A stretch of 64,000 nt of DNA from Pantoea sp. AS-PWVM4 (GCF_000468095.1 NZ_ASZC01000006.1:215331-279330); one strand, 5' to 3'. Shown: positions 50,234-63,991, counted from the stretch's first letter. A program made the numbers and translations. Notes: generated by a model not told the origin, from the sequence alone.

Positions 50234-50755
50234 GTGTTCGACATTGGTTTTAGTGAACTGGTATTGGTGTTCGTTATCGGGCTGATTGTTCTCGGCCCGC
50301 AACGATTACCGGTTGCGGTAAAAACCGTAGTGGGCTGGATTCGGGCGATTCGCTCGCTGGCGGCTAACGTACAGCATGAACTGGCGCAGGAACTGAAACT
50401 GCAGGAGCTGCAAGATAGCCTGAAGAAGGTGGAAGAAGCGGGCCGTGGCACGCTGTCACCGGAACTGAAAGAATCGATGGAAGAGCTGCGTAAAACCGCT
50501 GACTCCATGAAACGTTCTTATCAGCAGAGCATCGATGTAGAGAAAGCGGAAGATGAAGCCAATACCATTCATACGCCGCCGCCTGTTGCTTCTGCATCGC
50601 CGGTAACACCCGCGACAGCGGAACATCAGGCCAGTGCTCCGGCGCAGACGCCGCAAACCGCGCCGTCTGCCGTGGAGCAACCCGATTCCGCCAGTGCATC
50701 TCACAGCACAGCGCCAACCGACCCGCAGGTGATGAACGATAAACATGGCCGTTGA
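50234..50755 (+). CDS. tatB: Sec-independent translocase subunit TatB
   Basis: 173 residues; N-terminal helix [31 protein letters not shown] with the conserved Glu8 and GPQRLP hinge, then an amphipathic and coiled-coil region and a Pro/Ala/Thr-rich tail. With TatC forms the twin-arginine signal receptor. The start is GTG, as in E. coli, two bases after tatA. Overlaps tatC by 11 bases. Confidence 0.96.
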   Translation: MFDIGFSELVLVFVIGLIVLGPQRLPVAVKTVVGWIRAIRSLAANVQHELAQELKLQELQDSLKKVEEAGRGTLSPELKESMEELRKTADSMKRSYQQSIDVEKAEDEANTIHTPPPVASASPVTPATAEHQASAPAQTPQTAPSAVEQPDSASASHSTAPTDPQVMNDKHGR

Positions 50756-51515
50756 AGATACCCAACCGCTCATCAGCCATCTGATTGAGCTGCGTAAACG
50801 TCTGTTAAACTGCATCATCGCGGTATTTGTCATCTTCCTGGCGCTGATTTACTTCGCCAACGACATCTACCATATGGTGGCAGAGCCGTTAATTAGCCAG
50901 ATGCCCGCCGGTGCCAGCATGATCGCCACCGAAGTTGCGTCGCCTTTCTTTGCCCCGATTAAACTCACCATCATTGTGTCGGTGTTTCTTGCCGTGCCGG
51001 TGATTCTGTATCAGGTATGGGCCTTTATTGCACCGGCGCTCTATCGTCATGAGCGTCGACTGGTGATGCCACTGTTGTTCTCCAGCACCTTTTTGTTTTA
51101 CGTCGGTGTGGCATTTGCTTACTTCGTCGTGTTCCCGCTGGCGTTTGGCTTCTTTGCCAAAACTGCGCCGCAGGGTGTGCAAATCGCCACGGATATCACC
51201 CACTATCTCGACTTCGTCATGACCCTGTTCCTGGCGTTTGGGGTCGCGTTTGAGGTGCCGGTCGTGATTGTGCTGCTGTGCTGGACTGGGATCACCACGC
51301 CGGAAGACCTGAAAAAGAAACGTCCATATATTCTGGTTGGCGCATTCGTTGTTGGGATGTTGCTCACACCACCGGATGTTTTCTCACAAACTTTGCTCGC
51401 TATTCCGATGTACTGCCTGTTTGAAGTCGGCGTATTCTTCTCCCGTTACTATGTGGGGAAAGGACGCAAGGCGGAGTCAGAATCGGTGGACGAGGAAAAT
51501 CACACCGAATCCTGA
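50745..51515 (+). CDS. tatC: Sec-independent translocase subunit TatC
   Basis: 256-residue inner-membrane protein with six helices; receptor for twin-arginine signal peptides. Conserved N-terminal [14 protein letters not shown], the periplasmic loop with [26 protein letters not shown] and [12 protein letters not shown], with the functional glutamate in the last. Starts inside tatB. A terminator separates it from tatD. Confidence 0.97.
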   Translation: MAVEDTQPLISHLIELRKRLLNCIIAVFVIFLALIYFANDIYHMVAEPLISQMPAGASMIATEVASPFFAPIKLTIIVSVFLAVPVILYQVWAFIAPALYRHERRLVMPLLFSSTFLFYVGVAFAYFVVFPLAFGFFAKTAPQGVQIATDITHYLDFVMTLFLAFGVAFEVPVVIVLLCWTGITTPEDLKKKRPYILVGAFVVGMLLTPPDVFSQTLLAIPMYCLFEVGVFFSRYYVGKGRKAESESVDEENHTES

Positions 51516-51563
51516 TGCTTTCTTGCAGCAGATCCCGTGTGCGAGCGGGATGACGATAAATCT

Positions 51564-51592
51564 AAACCGCCCACCCGTTGGGCGGTTTTTTT
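51564..51592 (+). terminator. intrinsic terminator of tatABC
   Basis: Stem AAACCGCCCA / TGGGCGGTTT with a five-base loop and seven T residues. It sits 14 bases before tatD, so tatD expression needs read-through or its own promoter. Confidence 0.93.
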
Positions 51593-51606
51593 ATTTGGGA
51601 AGAAAC

Positions 51607-52389
51607 ATGTTTGATATCGGTGTAAACCTGACCAGCACGCAATTTGCGAAAGATCGCGAACAGGTCGTAGCGCGTGCGCGCGAAGCAGGCGTCACCGGCC
51701 TGTTAATTACCGGCACCAACGCACTGGAAAGCCAACAGGCGCAGCGGCTGGCGGCACTGCATCCAGGCTACTGCTGGTCAACTGCGGGTGTTCATCCGCA
51801 CCATGCCAGCGCATGGTCAGCGGAAACCGCCAATACCCTGCGTCGTCTGGCGGAGAGTGAGCAGGTGGTGGCGATTGGCGAATGCGGGCTGGATTTTAAC
51901 CGCAACTTTTCGGCGCATGATCAGCAGGAATACGCCTTCGATGCACAACTTCAGTTGGCCGCCGAGCTGCAATTACCGGTTTTCCTGCATTGCCGTGAAG
52001 CGCACGCGCGTTTCGCCGCGATCCTGCAACCCTGGCTGCCGAAACTGGTCGGGGCGGTGGCTCACTGCTTTACCGGTACCCGTGAGGAACTGGAATCCTA
52101 TCTGGCGATGGGACTGTCGATTGGCATTACCGGTTGGGTGTGCGACGAACGGCGTGGCATGGAGCTGCGGGAGCTGCTGCCGTTGATCCCGGCAGAACGT
52201 CTGCTGCTGGAAACCGACGCGCCGTATTTGCTGCCGCGGGATATGCATCCGCGTCCGACCTCGCGCCGCAACGAACCCTGTTTTCTGCCGCACATCGTGC
52301 AGCAGGTGGCGTTATGGCGTAATGAGGCGGCAGAGACGTTGGGCGCGCAGGTAGTCGCTAATGCGCGTCAGTTGTTCAGGCTGGCTTAG
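51607..52389 (+). CDS. tatD: TatD-family 3'-5' DNase
   Basis: Metal-dependent nuclease of 260 residues (TIM-barrel amidohydrolase superfamily). Blocks: [55 protein letters not shown] and [10 protein letters not shown], holding the metal ligands. Not part of the Tat translocon despite its name; proposed roles are DNA repair and quality control. The long open frame upstream overlapping tatC is not coding. Ends overlap convergent rfaH by four bases. Confidence 0.95.
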   Translation: MFDIGVNLTSTQFAKDREQVVARAREAGVTGLLITGTNALESQQAQRLAALHPGYCWSTAGVHPHHASAWSAETANTLRRLAESEQVVAIGECGLDFNRNFSAHDQQEYAFDAQLQLAAELQLPVFLHCREAHARFAAILQPWLPKLVGAVAHCFTGTREELESYLAMGLSIGITGWVCDERRGMELRELLPLIPAERLLLETDAPYLLPRDMHPRPTSRRNEPCFLPHIVQQVALWRNEAAETLGAQVVANARQLFRLA

Positions 52390-52874
52390 GCTTTACGGAA
52401 CTGTTTGTTATCCACACTGCGCATTACCTGTTTATTCAGCAGGTTAAGCAGCAGGATTGAGCGGGTTTCACCATCCGGCTCGGCAAAAATGGCACGCAGA
52501 CCTTCAAAGGTGCCTTCGGTGATGATCACTTCATCACCGACTTGTGGCGTCTCTGGATCGATCAGGATCTGAGGCGCATCACTTTGCAGCGCTTCGATCA
52601 CCTCATAGGGTACCGTAGCTGGCATCGTGCCGAAGCGAACAAAGTGGCTGACGCCACGCGTGCTGCTGATGGTGGTGGTGTGAATCGCTTCCGGATCGAA
52701 CTCGATAAACAGATAGTTGGGAAACAGTGGCTCACTCACGGTGGTACGTTTACCACGAACGATTTTCTCCAGCGCAATCATTGGGCTGAGACAATTCACT
52801 GCCTGCCGCTCAAGATGTTCTTTCGCGCGCAACAGTTGTCCACGTTTGCAATAGAGTAAGTACCAGGATTCCAT
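52386..52874 (-). CDS. rfaH: transcription antiterminator RfaH
   Basis: NusG paralogue, 162 residues as in E. coli, recruited to ops-containing operons (LPS core, capsule, haemolysin). NGN domain [33 protein letters not shown] and [12 protein letters not shown]-terminal KOW domain after residue 110 ([25 protein letters not shown]) able to switch fold. The conserved start gives MESWYLL; 32 further upstream codons have no homology. Confidence 0.96.
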   Translation of the reverse strand: MESWYLLYCKRGQLLRAKEHLERQAVNCLSPMIALEKIVRGKRTTVSEPLFPNYLFIEFDPEAIHTTTISSTRGVSHFVRFGTMPATVPYEVIEALQSDAPQILIDPETPQVGDEVIITEGTFEGLRAIFAEPDGETRSILLLNLLNKQVMRSVDNKQFRKA

Positions 52875-53083
52875 AACTGCTCCCAAAGAATGGACGCTAA
52901 GAATAGCAAACCTGCTGTCAGAGTTATAGCGCATCAGCCGGGGGAAACGCAGCCGCGAAACAAATTTCACTACGATTTTTCTGAGTCTTAACCCTTTAAT
53001 GACGTTTATCGCAAGAAAATTGACGTCTGGCGATAATCTGTATCAGACTCCTTCTCCATCTTATGAATGAAAAGGACCGTCTG

Positions 53084-53815
53084 ATGGAACTGTTCCTGTT
53101 AAGTAATGGCAAACTGGCCGATGATGCCCCGTTGTTGAACTACGCCCACCCGCAGCTGCATGCGATGATTGCGCAACGCGGTATTACCTCCGCCGTACTG
53201 GTGCCTTACGCGATTATTCGTGGTGATCATGCCCAGCGCGCGCAGGATCTCAGTGACTCTCTCGGTATCCAGGTGCGTACCGTGCATGAGTTCGACTCAC
53301 CGGTGGCTGCCATTGAACAGGCAGAGTTGATTCTGGTCAGCGGCGGTAACACCTGGCTGCTCAATCAAATGCTGCATGAACATGGGTTGATTGTGGCGAT
53401 TCAGCGCGCGGTGCGTGAACGTCAGGTGCCTTATGTCGGCTGGAGTGCCGGATGCAATGTGGCAACCCCGTCGATCCGTACCACCAATGATATGCCGGTG
53501 CGTAGCAGCGTGGTCTTGCCTGCGCTGGGACTGTTTCCGGTGCAAATCAACCCACATTATCTCGATGCGCACGTCAGCGGCCATATGGGCGAAACCCGTG
53601 ATGAACGGCTGGCGGAGTTTTGTGCGGTCAACCCGCATGAGTCGGTGATTGCCTTACGTGAAGGCAGCTTCTTGCACGTTAGCGAAAATCGTCTGCGTTA
53701 TTACAGCGCGCGTGGGGAAGATTTTAAGGTGTTCCGCCACGGCGAGCCGATCGCCGCCTTCCATGACGTGCTGGCGCTGCAATCGTTGGTGCCTTTTTCC
53801 TGTCAGCCCGCCTGA
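53084..53815 (+). CDS. pepE: dipeptidase E (alpha-aspartyl dipeptidase) PepE
   Basis: Serine peptidase of family S51 that hydrolyses Asp-X dipeptides. Nucleophile S121 in YVGWSAGCNVA, with D136 (RTTNDMP) and H158 (QINPHYLD), each one position after the E. coli residues S120, D135 and H157. 243 residues; the C-terminal part is longer and diverged from E. coli PepE (229). AAGGA seven bases upstream fixes the ATG at 53084. Located between rfaH and ubiD, unlike E. coli. Confidence 0.9.
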   Translation: MELFLLSNGKLADDAPLLNYAHPQLHAMIAQRGITSAVLVPYAIIRGDHAQRAQDLSDSLGIQVRTVHEFDSPVAAIEQAELILVSGGNTWLLNQMLHEHGLIVAIQRAVRERQVPYVGWSAGCNVATPSIRTTNDMPVRSSVVLPALGLFPVQINPHYLDAHVSGHMGETRDERLAEFCAVNPHESVIALREGSFLHVSENRLRYYSARGEDFKVFRHGEPIAAFHDVLALQSLVPFSCQPA

Positions 53816-53839
53816 CGCAGAAACCTCAACATGCCCGCA

Positions 53840-53864
53840 GAATCGGCCCTATAATGGCCGATTC
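53840..53864 (+). promoter_or_regulatory. ubiD promoter -10 within a 9-bp inverted repeat
   Basis: GAATCGGCC and GGCCGATTC flank CTATAAT, so a consensus TATAAT (53850-53855) sits in the centre of a perfect inverted repeat, 34 bases upstream of ubiD. No good -35 was seen. The repeat could bind a repressor. Confidence 0.55.
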
Positions 53865-53888
53865 CTCTGGGCTGGAAGTTAACCCTAC

Positions 53889-55373
53889 ATGAAATATCAG
53901 GATTTACGTGATTTCCTTGCGCTGCTGGAGCAGCGGGGCGAGTTAAAACGCATCTCTCAGGCGATCGATCCCGAACTGGAGATGACCGAAATTGCCGACC
54001 GCACTCTGCGTGCCGGTGGCCCGGCGCTGCTGTTTGAAAACCCGAAAGGTTATGACATGCCGGTGCTGTGCAACCTGTTTGGTACGCCCAAGCGCGTGGC
54101 AATGGGCATGGGCCAGGAAGATGTCAGCGCACTGCGCGAAGTGGGTAAACTGCTGGCGTTTCTTAAAGAGCCTGAGCCGCCGAAGGGTTTTCGCGATCTG
54201 TTCGACAAGATGCCGCAGTTTAAGCAGGTGCTGAACATGCCAACCAAGCGGTTGCGCAATGCGCCGTGCCAGGAAGAAGTGTTTAGCGGTGACGAGGTCG
54301 ATTTATCGCGCATCCCGGTAATGAAATGCTGGCCGGACGACGCCGCGCCGTTAATTACCTGGGGTTTAACCGTCACGCGTGGACCGCATAAAGAGCGGCA
54401 GAATCTCGGCATCTATCGTCAGCAGGTGATTGGCAAAAACCGTCTGATCATGCGCTGGTTATCACATCGCGGTGGCGCACTCGATTTTCAGGAGTGGTGC
54501 AAAGCCCATCCCGGCGAACGTTTCCCGGTTGCGGTGGCTCTGGGGGCGGATCCCGCCACCATCCTCGGCGCAGTGACGCCGGTGCCGGATACGTTGTCCG
54601 AATACGCCTTCGCGGGCCTGCTGCGCGGCAATAAAACCGAAGTGGTGAAGTGCCTCTCCAACGACCTGGAAGTACCCGCCAGCGCTGAAATTGTGCTGGA
54701 AGGCTACATCGAACCCGGCGACATGGCCCCTGAAGGTCCGTACGGCGACCACACCGGCTACTACAATGAAGTAGATAGCTTCCCGGTGTTTACCGTGACG
54801 CACATAACGCAACGTCGTAACCCGATTTATCACTCAACCTATACCGGCCGTCCACCGGATGAACCGGCAGTGTTGGGGGTGGCGCTGAACGAAGTGCTGG
54901 TGCCGATTCTGATTAAGCAGTTCCCGGAGATTGTGGATTTCTATCTGCCGCCGGAAGGGTGTTCGTATCGGCTGGCCGTGGTGACCATGAAAAAACAGTA
55001 CGCCGGTCATGCCAAGCGCGTGATGTTTGGCGTCTGGTCGTTCCTGCGGCAGTTCATGTACACCAAATTTGTTATTGTGTGTGACGATGACGTCAATGCG
55101 CGTGACTGGAACGATGTGATCTGGGCCATTACCACCCGTATGGATCCGGCGCGTGACACGGTGCTGGTGGAAAATACGCCGATCGATTATCTCGATTTTG
55201 CGTCACCGGTTTCCGGGCTGGGTTCGAAGATGGGCCTCGATGCCACCAATAAATGGCCGGGCGAAACCACGCGTGAGTGGGGCACACCGATTGTGAAAGA
55301 TCCGGCGGTCACGGCGCGTATCGACGCCATTTGGGATGAGTTAGGCATTTTTGCCGAGCCGCCACAGCGCTGA
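53889..55373 (+). CDS. ubiD: 4-hydroxy-3-octaprenylbenzoate decarboxylase UbiD
   Basis: Prenylated-FMN-dependent decarboxylase of ubiquinone synthesis; its cofactor is made by UbiX. 494 residues. Typical blocks: [49 protein letters not shown], the [22 protein letters not shown] block with active-site E-D residues, and [15 protein letters not shown]. Followed 47 bases later by fre, as in E. coli. Confidence 0.97.
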   Translation: MKYQDLRDFLALLEQRGELKRISQAIDPELEMTEIADRTLRAGGPALLFENPKGYDMPVLCNLFGTPKRVAMGMGQEDVSALREVGKLLAFLKEPEPPKGFRDLFDKMPQFKQVLNMPTKRLRNAPCQEEVFSGDEVDLSRIPVMKCWPDDAAPLITWGLTVTRGPHKERQNLGIYRQQVIGKNRLIMRWLSHRGGALDFQEWCKAHPGERFPVAVALGADPATILGAVTPVPDTLSEYAFAGLLRGNKTEVVKCLSNDLEVPASAEIVLEGYIEPGDMAPEGPYGDHTGYYNEVDSFPVFTVTHITQRRNPIYHSTYTGRPPDEPAVLGVALNEVLVPILIKQFPEIVDFYLPPEGCSYRLAVVTMKKQYAGHAKRVMFGVWSFLRQFMYTKFVIVCDDDVNARDWNDVIWAITTRMDPARDTVLVENTPIDYLDFASPVSGLGSKMGLDATNKWPGETTREWGTPIVKDPAVTARIDAIWDELGIFAEPPQR

Positions 55374-55420
55374 TGGCGGCGAGCAAACCATAAAAACAAA
55401 CGACCCGACAGAGGGAACGC

Positions 55421-56122
55421 ATGACAACGTTAAGCTGCAAAGTGACTTCGGTTGAAGCAATTACGGATACCGTCTACCGCGTCCGTTTGATCCCGGAAGC
55501 GGATTTTAGCTTTCGTGCCGGACAGTACCTGATGGTGGTGATGGATGAGCGCGATAAGCGTCCGTTTTCCCTCGCTTCTACGCCGATGGAAAAAGACATC
55601 ATTGAGCTGCATATCGGTGCCTCTGAGTTGAATCTCTATGCGATGGCGGTGATGGAGCGTATCCAGAACCAGCGTGAAATTACCGTGGATATGCCGCACG
55701 GCGATGCCTGGCTGCGCGAAGAGAGCGATCGTCCCATCATCCTGATTGCCGGCGGTACCGGTTTCTCCTACGCCCGCTCCATTCTGCTGACCGCGCTGGC
55801 GCAGCAGCCCGATCGTGATATCGCCATTTACTGGGGTGGCCGCGAACTCACGCATTTGTACGATCTTGACGAACTGAATGCGCTGGCGGTGAAACACCCA
55901 CATCTGAAGGTGATTCCGGTGGTGGAGCAGCCAGCAGCAGGCTGGCAGGGACGTACCGGGACGGTGCTGACGGCAGTGATGCAGGACTACGCCACGCTGA
56001 GTGGGCACGATATTTATATTGCAGGTCGGTTTGAAATGGCGAAGATTGCCCGCGAGCGCTTCTGCGCGGAACGCGGTGCGCTGGAAGCGCAGATGTACGG
56101 CGATGCCTTTGCCTTTATCTGA
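55421..56122 (+). CDS. fre: NAD(P)H-flavin reductase Fre
   Basis: 233 residues, same length as E. coli Fre. Ferredoxin-reductase fold: flavin-binding RPFSLAS, then the nicotinamide-binding [15 protein letters not shown]. Reduces free FMN, FAD and riboflavin, and supplies reduced flavin for ribonucleotide reductase reactivation and iron reduction. AGGGAA precedes the ATG. A BIME follows. Confidence 0.96.
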   Translation: MTTLSCKVTSVEAITDTVYRVRLIPEADFSFRAGQYLMVVMDERDKRPFSLASTPMEKDIIELHIGASELNLYAMAVMERIQNQREITVDMPHGDAWLREESDRPIILIAGGTGFSYARSILLTALAQQPDRDIAIYWGGRELTHLYDLDELNALAVKHPHLKVIPVVEQPAAGWQGRTGTVLTAVMQDYATLSGHDIYIAGRFEMAKIARERFCAERGALEAQMYGDAFAFI

Positions 56123-56137
56123 TAGCGGCACCAGCTT

Positions 56138-56209
56138 GTAGCGGCGCGATCTATCGCGCAATTTTGTGCGAGCTGGCAGAAAAATCCGCGCGATAAATCG
56201 CGCCGCTAC
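56138..56209. repeat. BIME (paired REP units) between fre and fadA
   Basis: Two facing units of the same family; the first carries one change (GATCTATCGCGC). Placed between convergent genes like the rhtC-rhtB copy. Confidence 0.88.
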
Positions 56210-56234
56210 GGGTTACAGGCGATAGCGGAAAGCC

Positions 56235-56259
56235 AAAAAAGCCCGCCCGAAAGGGCGGG
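56235..56259 (-). terminator. intrinsic terminator of fadBA
   Basis: On the minus strand CCCGCCC / GGGCGGG with loop TTTC is followed by CTTTTTT. Confidence 0.9.
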
Positions 56260-56282
56260 AAATCATGCAGGTGGTCAACGTA

Positions 56283-59640
<3,358 letters not shown>

Positions 59641-59667
59641 GTCCGTCTCCTGAAACCGCGAAAGTTG

Positions 59668-59684
59668 ATCTGGTCATACCAGAT
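59668..59684 (-). promoter_or_regulatory. FadR operator of fadBA
   Basis: ATCTGGTCATACCAGAT is a near-perfect 17-bp palindrome and closely matches the E. coli fadB FadR site. It lies 28 bases upstream of fadB, in position to repress in the absence of long-chain acyl-CoA. Confidence 0.85.
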
Positions 59685-59827
59685 GATCGTGAGTGTGAGT
59701 TCGATGTTAATTTTTTGCAAACAAGAGTTTGATTATTTGATACGGCGATCACAGCGCGCAGGGGCACGGCATCACGGGCGCGGCTATGCTACACTGCGGC
59801 CATTTTCGCGATATTGGAGACAAGTTC

Positions 59828-61159
59828 ATGGATTCACTGAAAACCCTGTATCACGCGCATATCAATACGCTGCAACAGCGTGCGCAGCAGGTGCTGGCGC
59901 GTTTTAAACTCGATGCTATGTTGATTCACTCTGGCGAGTTGCTGACGGTGTTCCTCGACGATCACGACTATCCATTTAAGGTGAATCCGCAGTTCAAAGC
60001 CTGGGTGCCGGTGACGCAGGTGCCTAACTGCTGGTTATGGATTGACGGCGTGAATAAACCGAAACTGTGGTTCTATTCACCGGTGGATTACTGGCACAAC
60101 GTGGAGCCGCTGCCGAATAGCTTCTGGACCGGAGATGTTGACGTTATCGGCCTGAAAAATGCTGACGAAATTGCGCAACTGCTTCCGACCCAGCGCGACA
60201 ATGTGGCTTATATCGGGCCAGTGCCGAACCGTGCCACCCAGTTGGGCATCAAGGCGGATAGCATCAACCCCAAAGGGGTGATCGATTTCCTGCATTACCA
60301 TCGCAGCATCAAAACCGACTATGAACTGGCCTGTATGCGTGAAGCGCAGAAGCTGGCAGTGGCGGGACATCGTGCGGCCAAAGAAGCCTTCTTCTCTGGC
60401 ATGAGTGAGTTCGATATCAATATCGCTTACCTGAGCGCGACCGGCCACCGTGATATCGATGTGCCTTACGGCAACATCATCGCGCTGAATGAACATGCCG
60501 CCGTGCTCCATTACACCAAACTGGATCATCAGCCGCCCGCGAAGCGCCACAGCTTTTTGATTGACGCTGGTGCTGAGTACCTTGGTTATGCCGCCGATTT
60601 GACGCGCAGTTACGCCGCCCAGGCGAAATCACGCTACGCCGACATGGTTGAAACCATGAACAAAGAGGAACTGGCGCTGATTGCCACCCTCAAAGCGGGC
60701 GTGCGATATACCGATTATCATCTACAGATGCACCAACGCATTGCGCGTATGCTGTTGAAGTTTGAACTGGTGAAGGGACTGAGCGAAGAAACGCTGGTGG
60801 CGGAAGATTTAACCGGTCCATTTATGCCGCATGGTCTTGGTCATCCGTTGGGGCTTCAGGTGCATGACGTGGCCGGTTTTATGCAGGATGATAAAGGTAC
60901 GCACCTGGCCGCTCCGGCACAGTATCCGTATCTGCGCTGCACCCGCGTGCTGGAGCCAGGCATGGTGCTGACCATTGAGCCGGGCTTCTATATTATCGAT
61001 TCACTGCTGGCTGCACTGCGTACCGGTAAGTACAAAGATCACTTTGACTGGCAGGCGATTGATGCGCTGAAACCGTATGGCGGTATCCGCATTGAGGATA
61101 ACGTGGTGATTCATGCCAACCGGATTGAAAACATGACGCGCGATCTGCATCTGGCCTGA
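59828..61159 (+). CDS. pepQ: Xaa-Pro dipeptidase PepQ
   Basis: Metal-dependent prolidase of the pita-bread fold (family M24B). 443 residues, equal to E. coli. Metal ligands are in [20 protein letters not shown] (two Asp), [15 protein letters not shown] (His), LTIEPGFY (Glu) and [11 protein letters not shown] (Glu). The ATG at 59828 follows GGAGA with eight bases of spacing. Divergent from fadB; stop overlaps the yigZ start (TGATG). Confidence 0.96.
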   Translation: MDSLKTLYHAHINTLQQRAQQVLARFKLDAMLIHSGELLTVFLDDHDYPFKVNPQFKAWVPVTQVPNCWLWIDGVNKPKLWFYSPVDYWHNVEPLPNSFWTGDVDVIGLKNADEIAQLLPTQRDNVAYIGPVPNRATQLGIKADSINPKGVIDFLHYHRSIKTDYELACMREAQKLAVAGHRAAKEAFFSGMSEFDINIAYLSATGHRDIDVPYGNIIALNEHAAVLHYTKLDHQPPAKRHSFLIDAGAEYLGYAADLTRSYAAQAKSRYADMVETMNKEELALIATLKAGVRYTDYHLQMHQRIARMLLKFELVKGLSEETLVAEDLTGPFMPHGLGHPLGLQVHDVAGFMQDDKGTHLAAPAQYPYLRCTRVLEPGMVLTIEPGFYIIDSLLAALRTGKYKDHFDWQAIDALKPYGGIRIEDNVVIHANRIENMTRDLHLA

Positions 61160-61791
61160 TGGACGCTTATGACATTCCCGCTGAGGCGGTCAGCCTTAGC
61201 GAGGAAACCATCAAAAAAAGCCGCTTTATCACGCTGCTGGCGCACACCGACGGCGTGGAAGCGGCGCGTGCTTTTGTTCAGCAGATTAAAGCTGAGCACC
61301 CCACCGCGCGACATCATTGTTGGGCATGGGTAGCGGGCGCGCCGGATGATTCGCAGCAACTGGGTTTTTCTGATGATGGCGAGCCATCAGGTACCGCAGG
61401 CAAACCGATGCTTGCTCAGCTGATGGGGAGCGGTGTGGGGGAAATCACTGCGGTGGTGGTGCGCTATTACGGTGGCATTATGCTCGGCACCGGCGGGCTG
61501 GTGAAAGCCTATGGCGGCGGTGTGCAGCAAGGATTAAAACAGCTGGCGCGTTGCCGTAAGGTACCGATGCAATCTTTTACTCTGCAATGTGACTATGCAC
61601 AGCTCAGCGATATCGAGCGCCTGTTGCAGCGTTTTGACGGCAAGGTCGAAGAGAGCCATTATCTTGATCGCATCACGCTGCGCCTGGCATTACCGCATAG
61701 CCAGATCGATGGCTTTCGGCAAAACCTCTCTGATTACAGTCGGGGCGTGCTGACGCTCATCCCACTGGAAAATTCAAGCATATCTCTTTGA
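61159..61791 (+). CDS. yigZ: IMPACT-family protein YigZ
   Basis: 210 residues of the UPF0029/IMPACT family. The N-terminal domain contains the signature GEPSGTAGKPMLAQLMGSGVGEITAVVVRYYGGIMLGTGGLVKAYGGGV; an EF-G domain IV/V-like C-terminal domain follows. Function not established. Coupled to pepQ, and 14 bases before trkH. Confidence 0.93.
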   Translation: MDAYDIPAEAVSLSEETIKKSRFITLLAHTDGVEAARAFVQQIKAEHPTARHHCWAWVAGAPDDSQQLGFSDDGEPSGTAGKPMLAQLMGSGVGEITAVVVRYYGGIMLGTGGLVKAYGGGVQQGLKQLARCRKVPMQSFTLQCDYAQLSDIERLLQRFDGKVEESHYLDRITLRLALPHSQIDGFRQNLSDYSRGVLTLIPLENSSISL

Positions 61792-61805
61792 AAGGAAAAG
61801 GCTGA

Positions 61806-63257
61806 ATGCATTTTCGCGCCATTACCCGCATTGTGGGCCTGCTGGTGATTTTGTTCTCAGTAACCATGATCCTGCCAGGTCTGGTGGCCTTAATTTATCG
61901 TGACGGTGCCGGACGGGCGTTCAGTCAGACCTTTATGATGGCCATTGTCATTGGTTCACTGCTGTGGTGGCCGAACCGCAAACAAAAGACCGAGCTGAAG
62001 CCGCGCGAAGGTTTTCTGATCGTGGTGTTATTCTGGACCGTGCTGGGCAGCGTGGGGGCCATGCCGTTTATGTTTGCCGAGCAGCCGCACCTGTCGGTGA
62101 CCGATGCGTTCTTTGAATCCTTTTCCGGTTTAACCACTACCGGGGCGACGACGCTGGTGGGGCTGGATTCGTTGCCCAAAGCGATTCTGTTCTATCGGCA
62201 GATGCTGCAATGGTTGGGGGGGATGGGGATCATTGTGCTGGCGGTGGCGATCCTACCGATTCTCGGTGTGGGTGGGATGCAGTTGTATCGCGCGGAAATG
62301 CCCGGACCGCTGAAAGATAACAAAATGCGACCGCGTATCGCAGAGACAGCAAAAACCCTGTGGTTGATCTATGTTCTGCTGACCATCGCCTGTGCCGTGG
62401 CGCTGTGGCTGGCGGGGATGCCGGTGTTTGATGCTATCGGCCATAGTTTTTCCACCATCGCCATCGGTGGTTTCTCGACACATGATGCCAGCATTGGCTA
62501 TTTCAACAGCCCAACAATCAATACCATCGTGGCGGTATTCCTGCTGATCTCTGGCTGTAACTATGGCTTGCACTTCTCTTTATTGAGTGGCCGCAGCCTG
62601 AAAGTGTACTGGCGCGATCCGGAGTTTCGGATGTTCATTGGCGTGCAGTTGACGCTGGTGGTGATCTGTACCGTGGTGCTGTGGTTCCATGATGTCTATT
62701 CCAGTGGCTTACAAACGCTGAACCAGGCCTTTTTCCAGGTGGTATCGATGGCTACCACCGCCGGATTCACTACCGACAGCATCGCGCGTTGGCCGCTGTT
62801 TCTGCCGGTGCTGTTGCTGTGTTCCGCCTTTATCGGTGGCTGTGCGGGTTCGACCGGTGGCGGCCTGAAGGTGATCCGTATTCTGTTGCTGTGCAAACAG
62901 GGTTCGCGTGAGCTGAAGCGCCTTGTCCACCCTAACGCGGTTTACACTATTAAGTTGGGGAACCGTGCATTGCCGGAACGCATTCTGGAAGCGGTTTGGG
63001 GATTCTTCTCCGCTTATGCGCTGGTGTTCCTGGTGAGTATGCTGGCAATCATCGCCACCGGTGTCGATGACTTCTCCGCTTTTGCCGCTGTTGCCGCGAC
63101 CCTCAATAACCTCGGACCTGGGCTGGGGGTGGTCGCCGATAACTTTGCTTCGATGAATGATGTGGCGAAGTGGATATTGATTTCGACCATGCTGTTTGGC
63201 CGCCTTGAGGTATTTACTTTGCTGGTGCTCTTCACCCCGACCTTCTGGCGCGAGTGA
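61806..63257 (+). CDS. trkH: Trk system potassium uptake protein TrkH
   Basis: 483-residue inner-membrane K+ channel subunit, gated by TrkA. Four M1-P-M2 repeats; pore loops include SGLTTTGATTLVG, FSTIAIGGFSTHDAS, ATTAGFTTDS and ATLNNLGPGLG, with the selectivity-filter glycines present. Length equals E. coli TrkH. AAGGAAAAGG lies upstream of the ATG. Its stop is next to hemG. Confidence 0.97.
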   Translation: MHFRAITRIVGLLVILFSVTMILPGLVALIYRDGAGRAFSQTFMMAIVIGSLLWWPNRKQKTELKPREGFLIVVLFWTVLGSVGAMPFMFAEQPHLSVTDAFFESFSGLTTTGATTLVGLDSLPKAILFYRQMLQWLGGMGIIVLAVAILPILGVGGMQLYRAEMPGPLKDNKMRPRIAETAKTLWLIYVLLTIACAVALWLAGMPVFDAIGHSFSTIAIGGFSTHDASIGYFNSPTINTIVAVFLLISGCNYGLHFSLLSGRSLKVYWRDPEFRMFIGVQLTLVVICTVVLWFHDVYSSGLQTLNQAFFQVVSMATTAGFTTDSIARWPLFLPVLLLCSAFIGGCAGSTGGGLKVIRILLLCKQGSRELKRLVHPNAVYTIKLGNRALPERILEAVWGFFSAYALVFLVSMLAIIATGVDDFSAFAAVAATLNNLGPGLGVVADNFASMNDVAKWILISTMLFGRLEVFTLLVLFTPTFWRE

Positions 63258-63274
63258 TAAAACGGGATAGTGTA

Positions 63275-63811
63275 ATGAAAGCGTTGATTGTTTATTCCAG
63301 CCGTGACGGGCAAACACAGAAAATTGCCGGGCGTATTGCGCAAAACCTGGCACCGCAGCAGTTGTGTGATGTGATTGAGATATCACAGACAGCGACGCTT
63401 GATTGGGCGCAATATGATCGGGTGCTGATTGGTGCCTCGATTCGCTATGGTCATTTCCATCCTGCATTAATGAAGTTTGTCACTCAGCATTTGGGAGAGT
63501 TGCAGCAGCGTGTTAGTGGTTTCTTCAGTGTGAATCTGACAGCACGTAAAGCAGATAAATGCACACCGGAGACTAATGCTTACACCCGTAAGTTTCTGGC
63601 CCAGTCACCCTGGCAGCCAGAGTGCTGTGCGGTATTTGCCGGTGCGCTGCGTTATCCGCGCTATCGTTGGTTCGACCGCGTCATGATTCAGTTGATTATG
63701 CGTATGACGGGCGGGGAAACAGATACTTCTAAAGAGGTGGAGTACACCGATTGGCAAAAGGTCGCGCTTTTTGCCCAGGATTTTGTGCAGTTACCAGGCA
63801 AATCGTTGTGA
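63275..63811 (+). CDS. hemG: menaquinone-dependent protoporphyrinogen oxidase HemG
   Basis: Flavodoxin-like enzyme of 178 residues oxidising protoporphyrinogen IX to protoporphyrin IX with respiratory quinones. FMN loop YSSRDGQTQKIA, then RVLIGASIRYGHFHP and the long-chain insertion VNLTARKADKCTPETNAYTRKFL; C-terminal GALRYPRYRWFDRVMIQLIMRMTGGETD. The ATG at 63275 matches the family N-terminus; a GTG at 63254 overlapping the trkH stop would add seven residues. Confidence 0.95.
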   Translation: MKALIVYSSRDGQTQKIAGRIAQNLAPQQLCDVIEISQTATLDWAQYDRVLIGASIRYGHFHPALMKFVTQHLGELQQRVSGFFSVNLTARKADKCTPETNAYTRKFLAQSPWQPECCAVFAGALRYPRYRWFDRVMIQLIMRMTGGETDTSKEVEYTDWQKVALFAQDFVQLPGKSL

Positions 63812-63849
63812 AATAGACCGCTTTGGTGAAATTTAGTCCGAACGATCAT

Positions 63850-63902
63850 TTTTTTGCAATAAACGCTTGTCAGTCAGAATTATCTCCCTATAATGCGCCT
63901 CC
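63850..63902 (+). promoter_or_regulatory. rRNA operon promoter P1
   Basis: TTGTCA (63867-63872) and TATAAT (63889-63894) with 16-bp spacing, an A/T-rich UP-element-like stretch upstream (CATTTTTTTGCAATAAA) and the GC-rich discriminator GCGCCTCCACTGACACGG. This is the canonical rrn P1 of enterobacteria. hemG-rrnA synteny identifies the operon as the rrnA equivalent; the 16S gene lies beyond the window. Confidence 0.93.
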
Positions 63903-63985
63903 ACTGACACGGCAAAGCGGCAACGCAGACGGTCAGCGAGGGACGAAGTGATTCATCCCGCCAGAGAAAAATCTCGAAAAAGAGA

Positions 63986-63991
63986 TTGACT
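63986..63991 (+). promoter_or_regulatory. rRNA operon promoter P2, -35 element (truncated by window end)
   Basis: TTGACT followed by CTGAAGGAG at the window edge matches the start of enterobacterial rrn P2; its -10 would lie past base 64000. Confidence 0.7.

Noticed and set aside
51337..51606. N-terminal extension of tatD across the tatC end and terminator
   Set aside because: The conserved TatD start [10 protein letters not shown] is at 51607; the upstream part crosses an intrinsic terminator and has no family match.
32375..56209. Regular palindromic repeats as a possible CRISPR array
   Set aside because: Copies are scattered kilobases apart as inverted pairs, without spacers or cas genes; they are REP/BIME elements.
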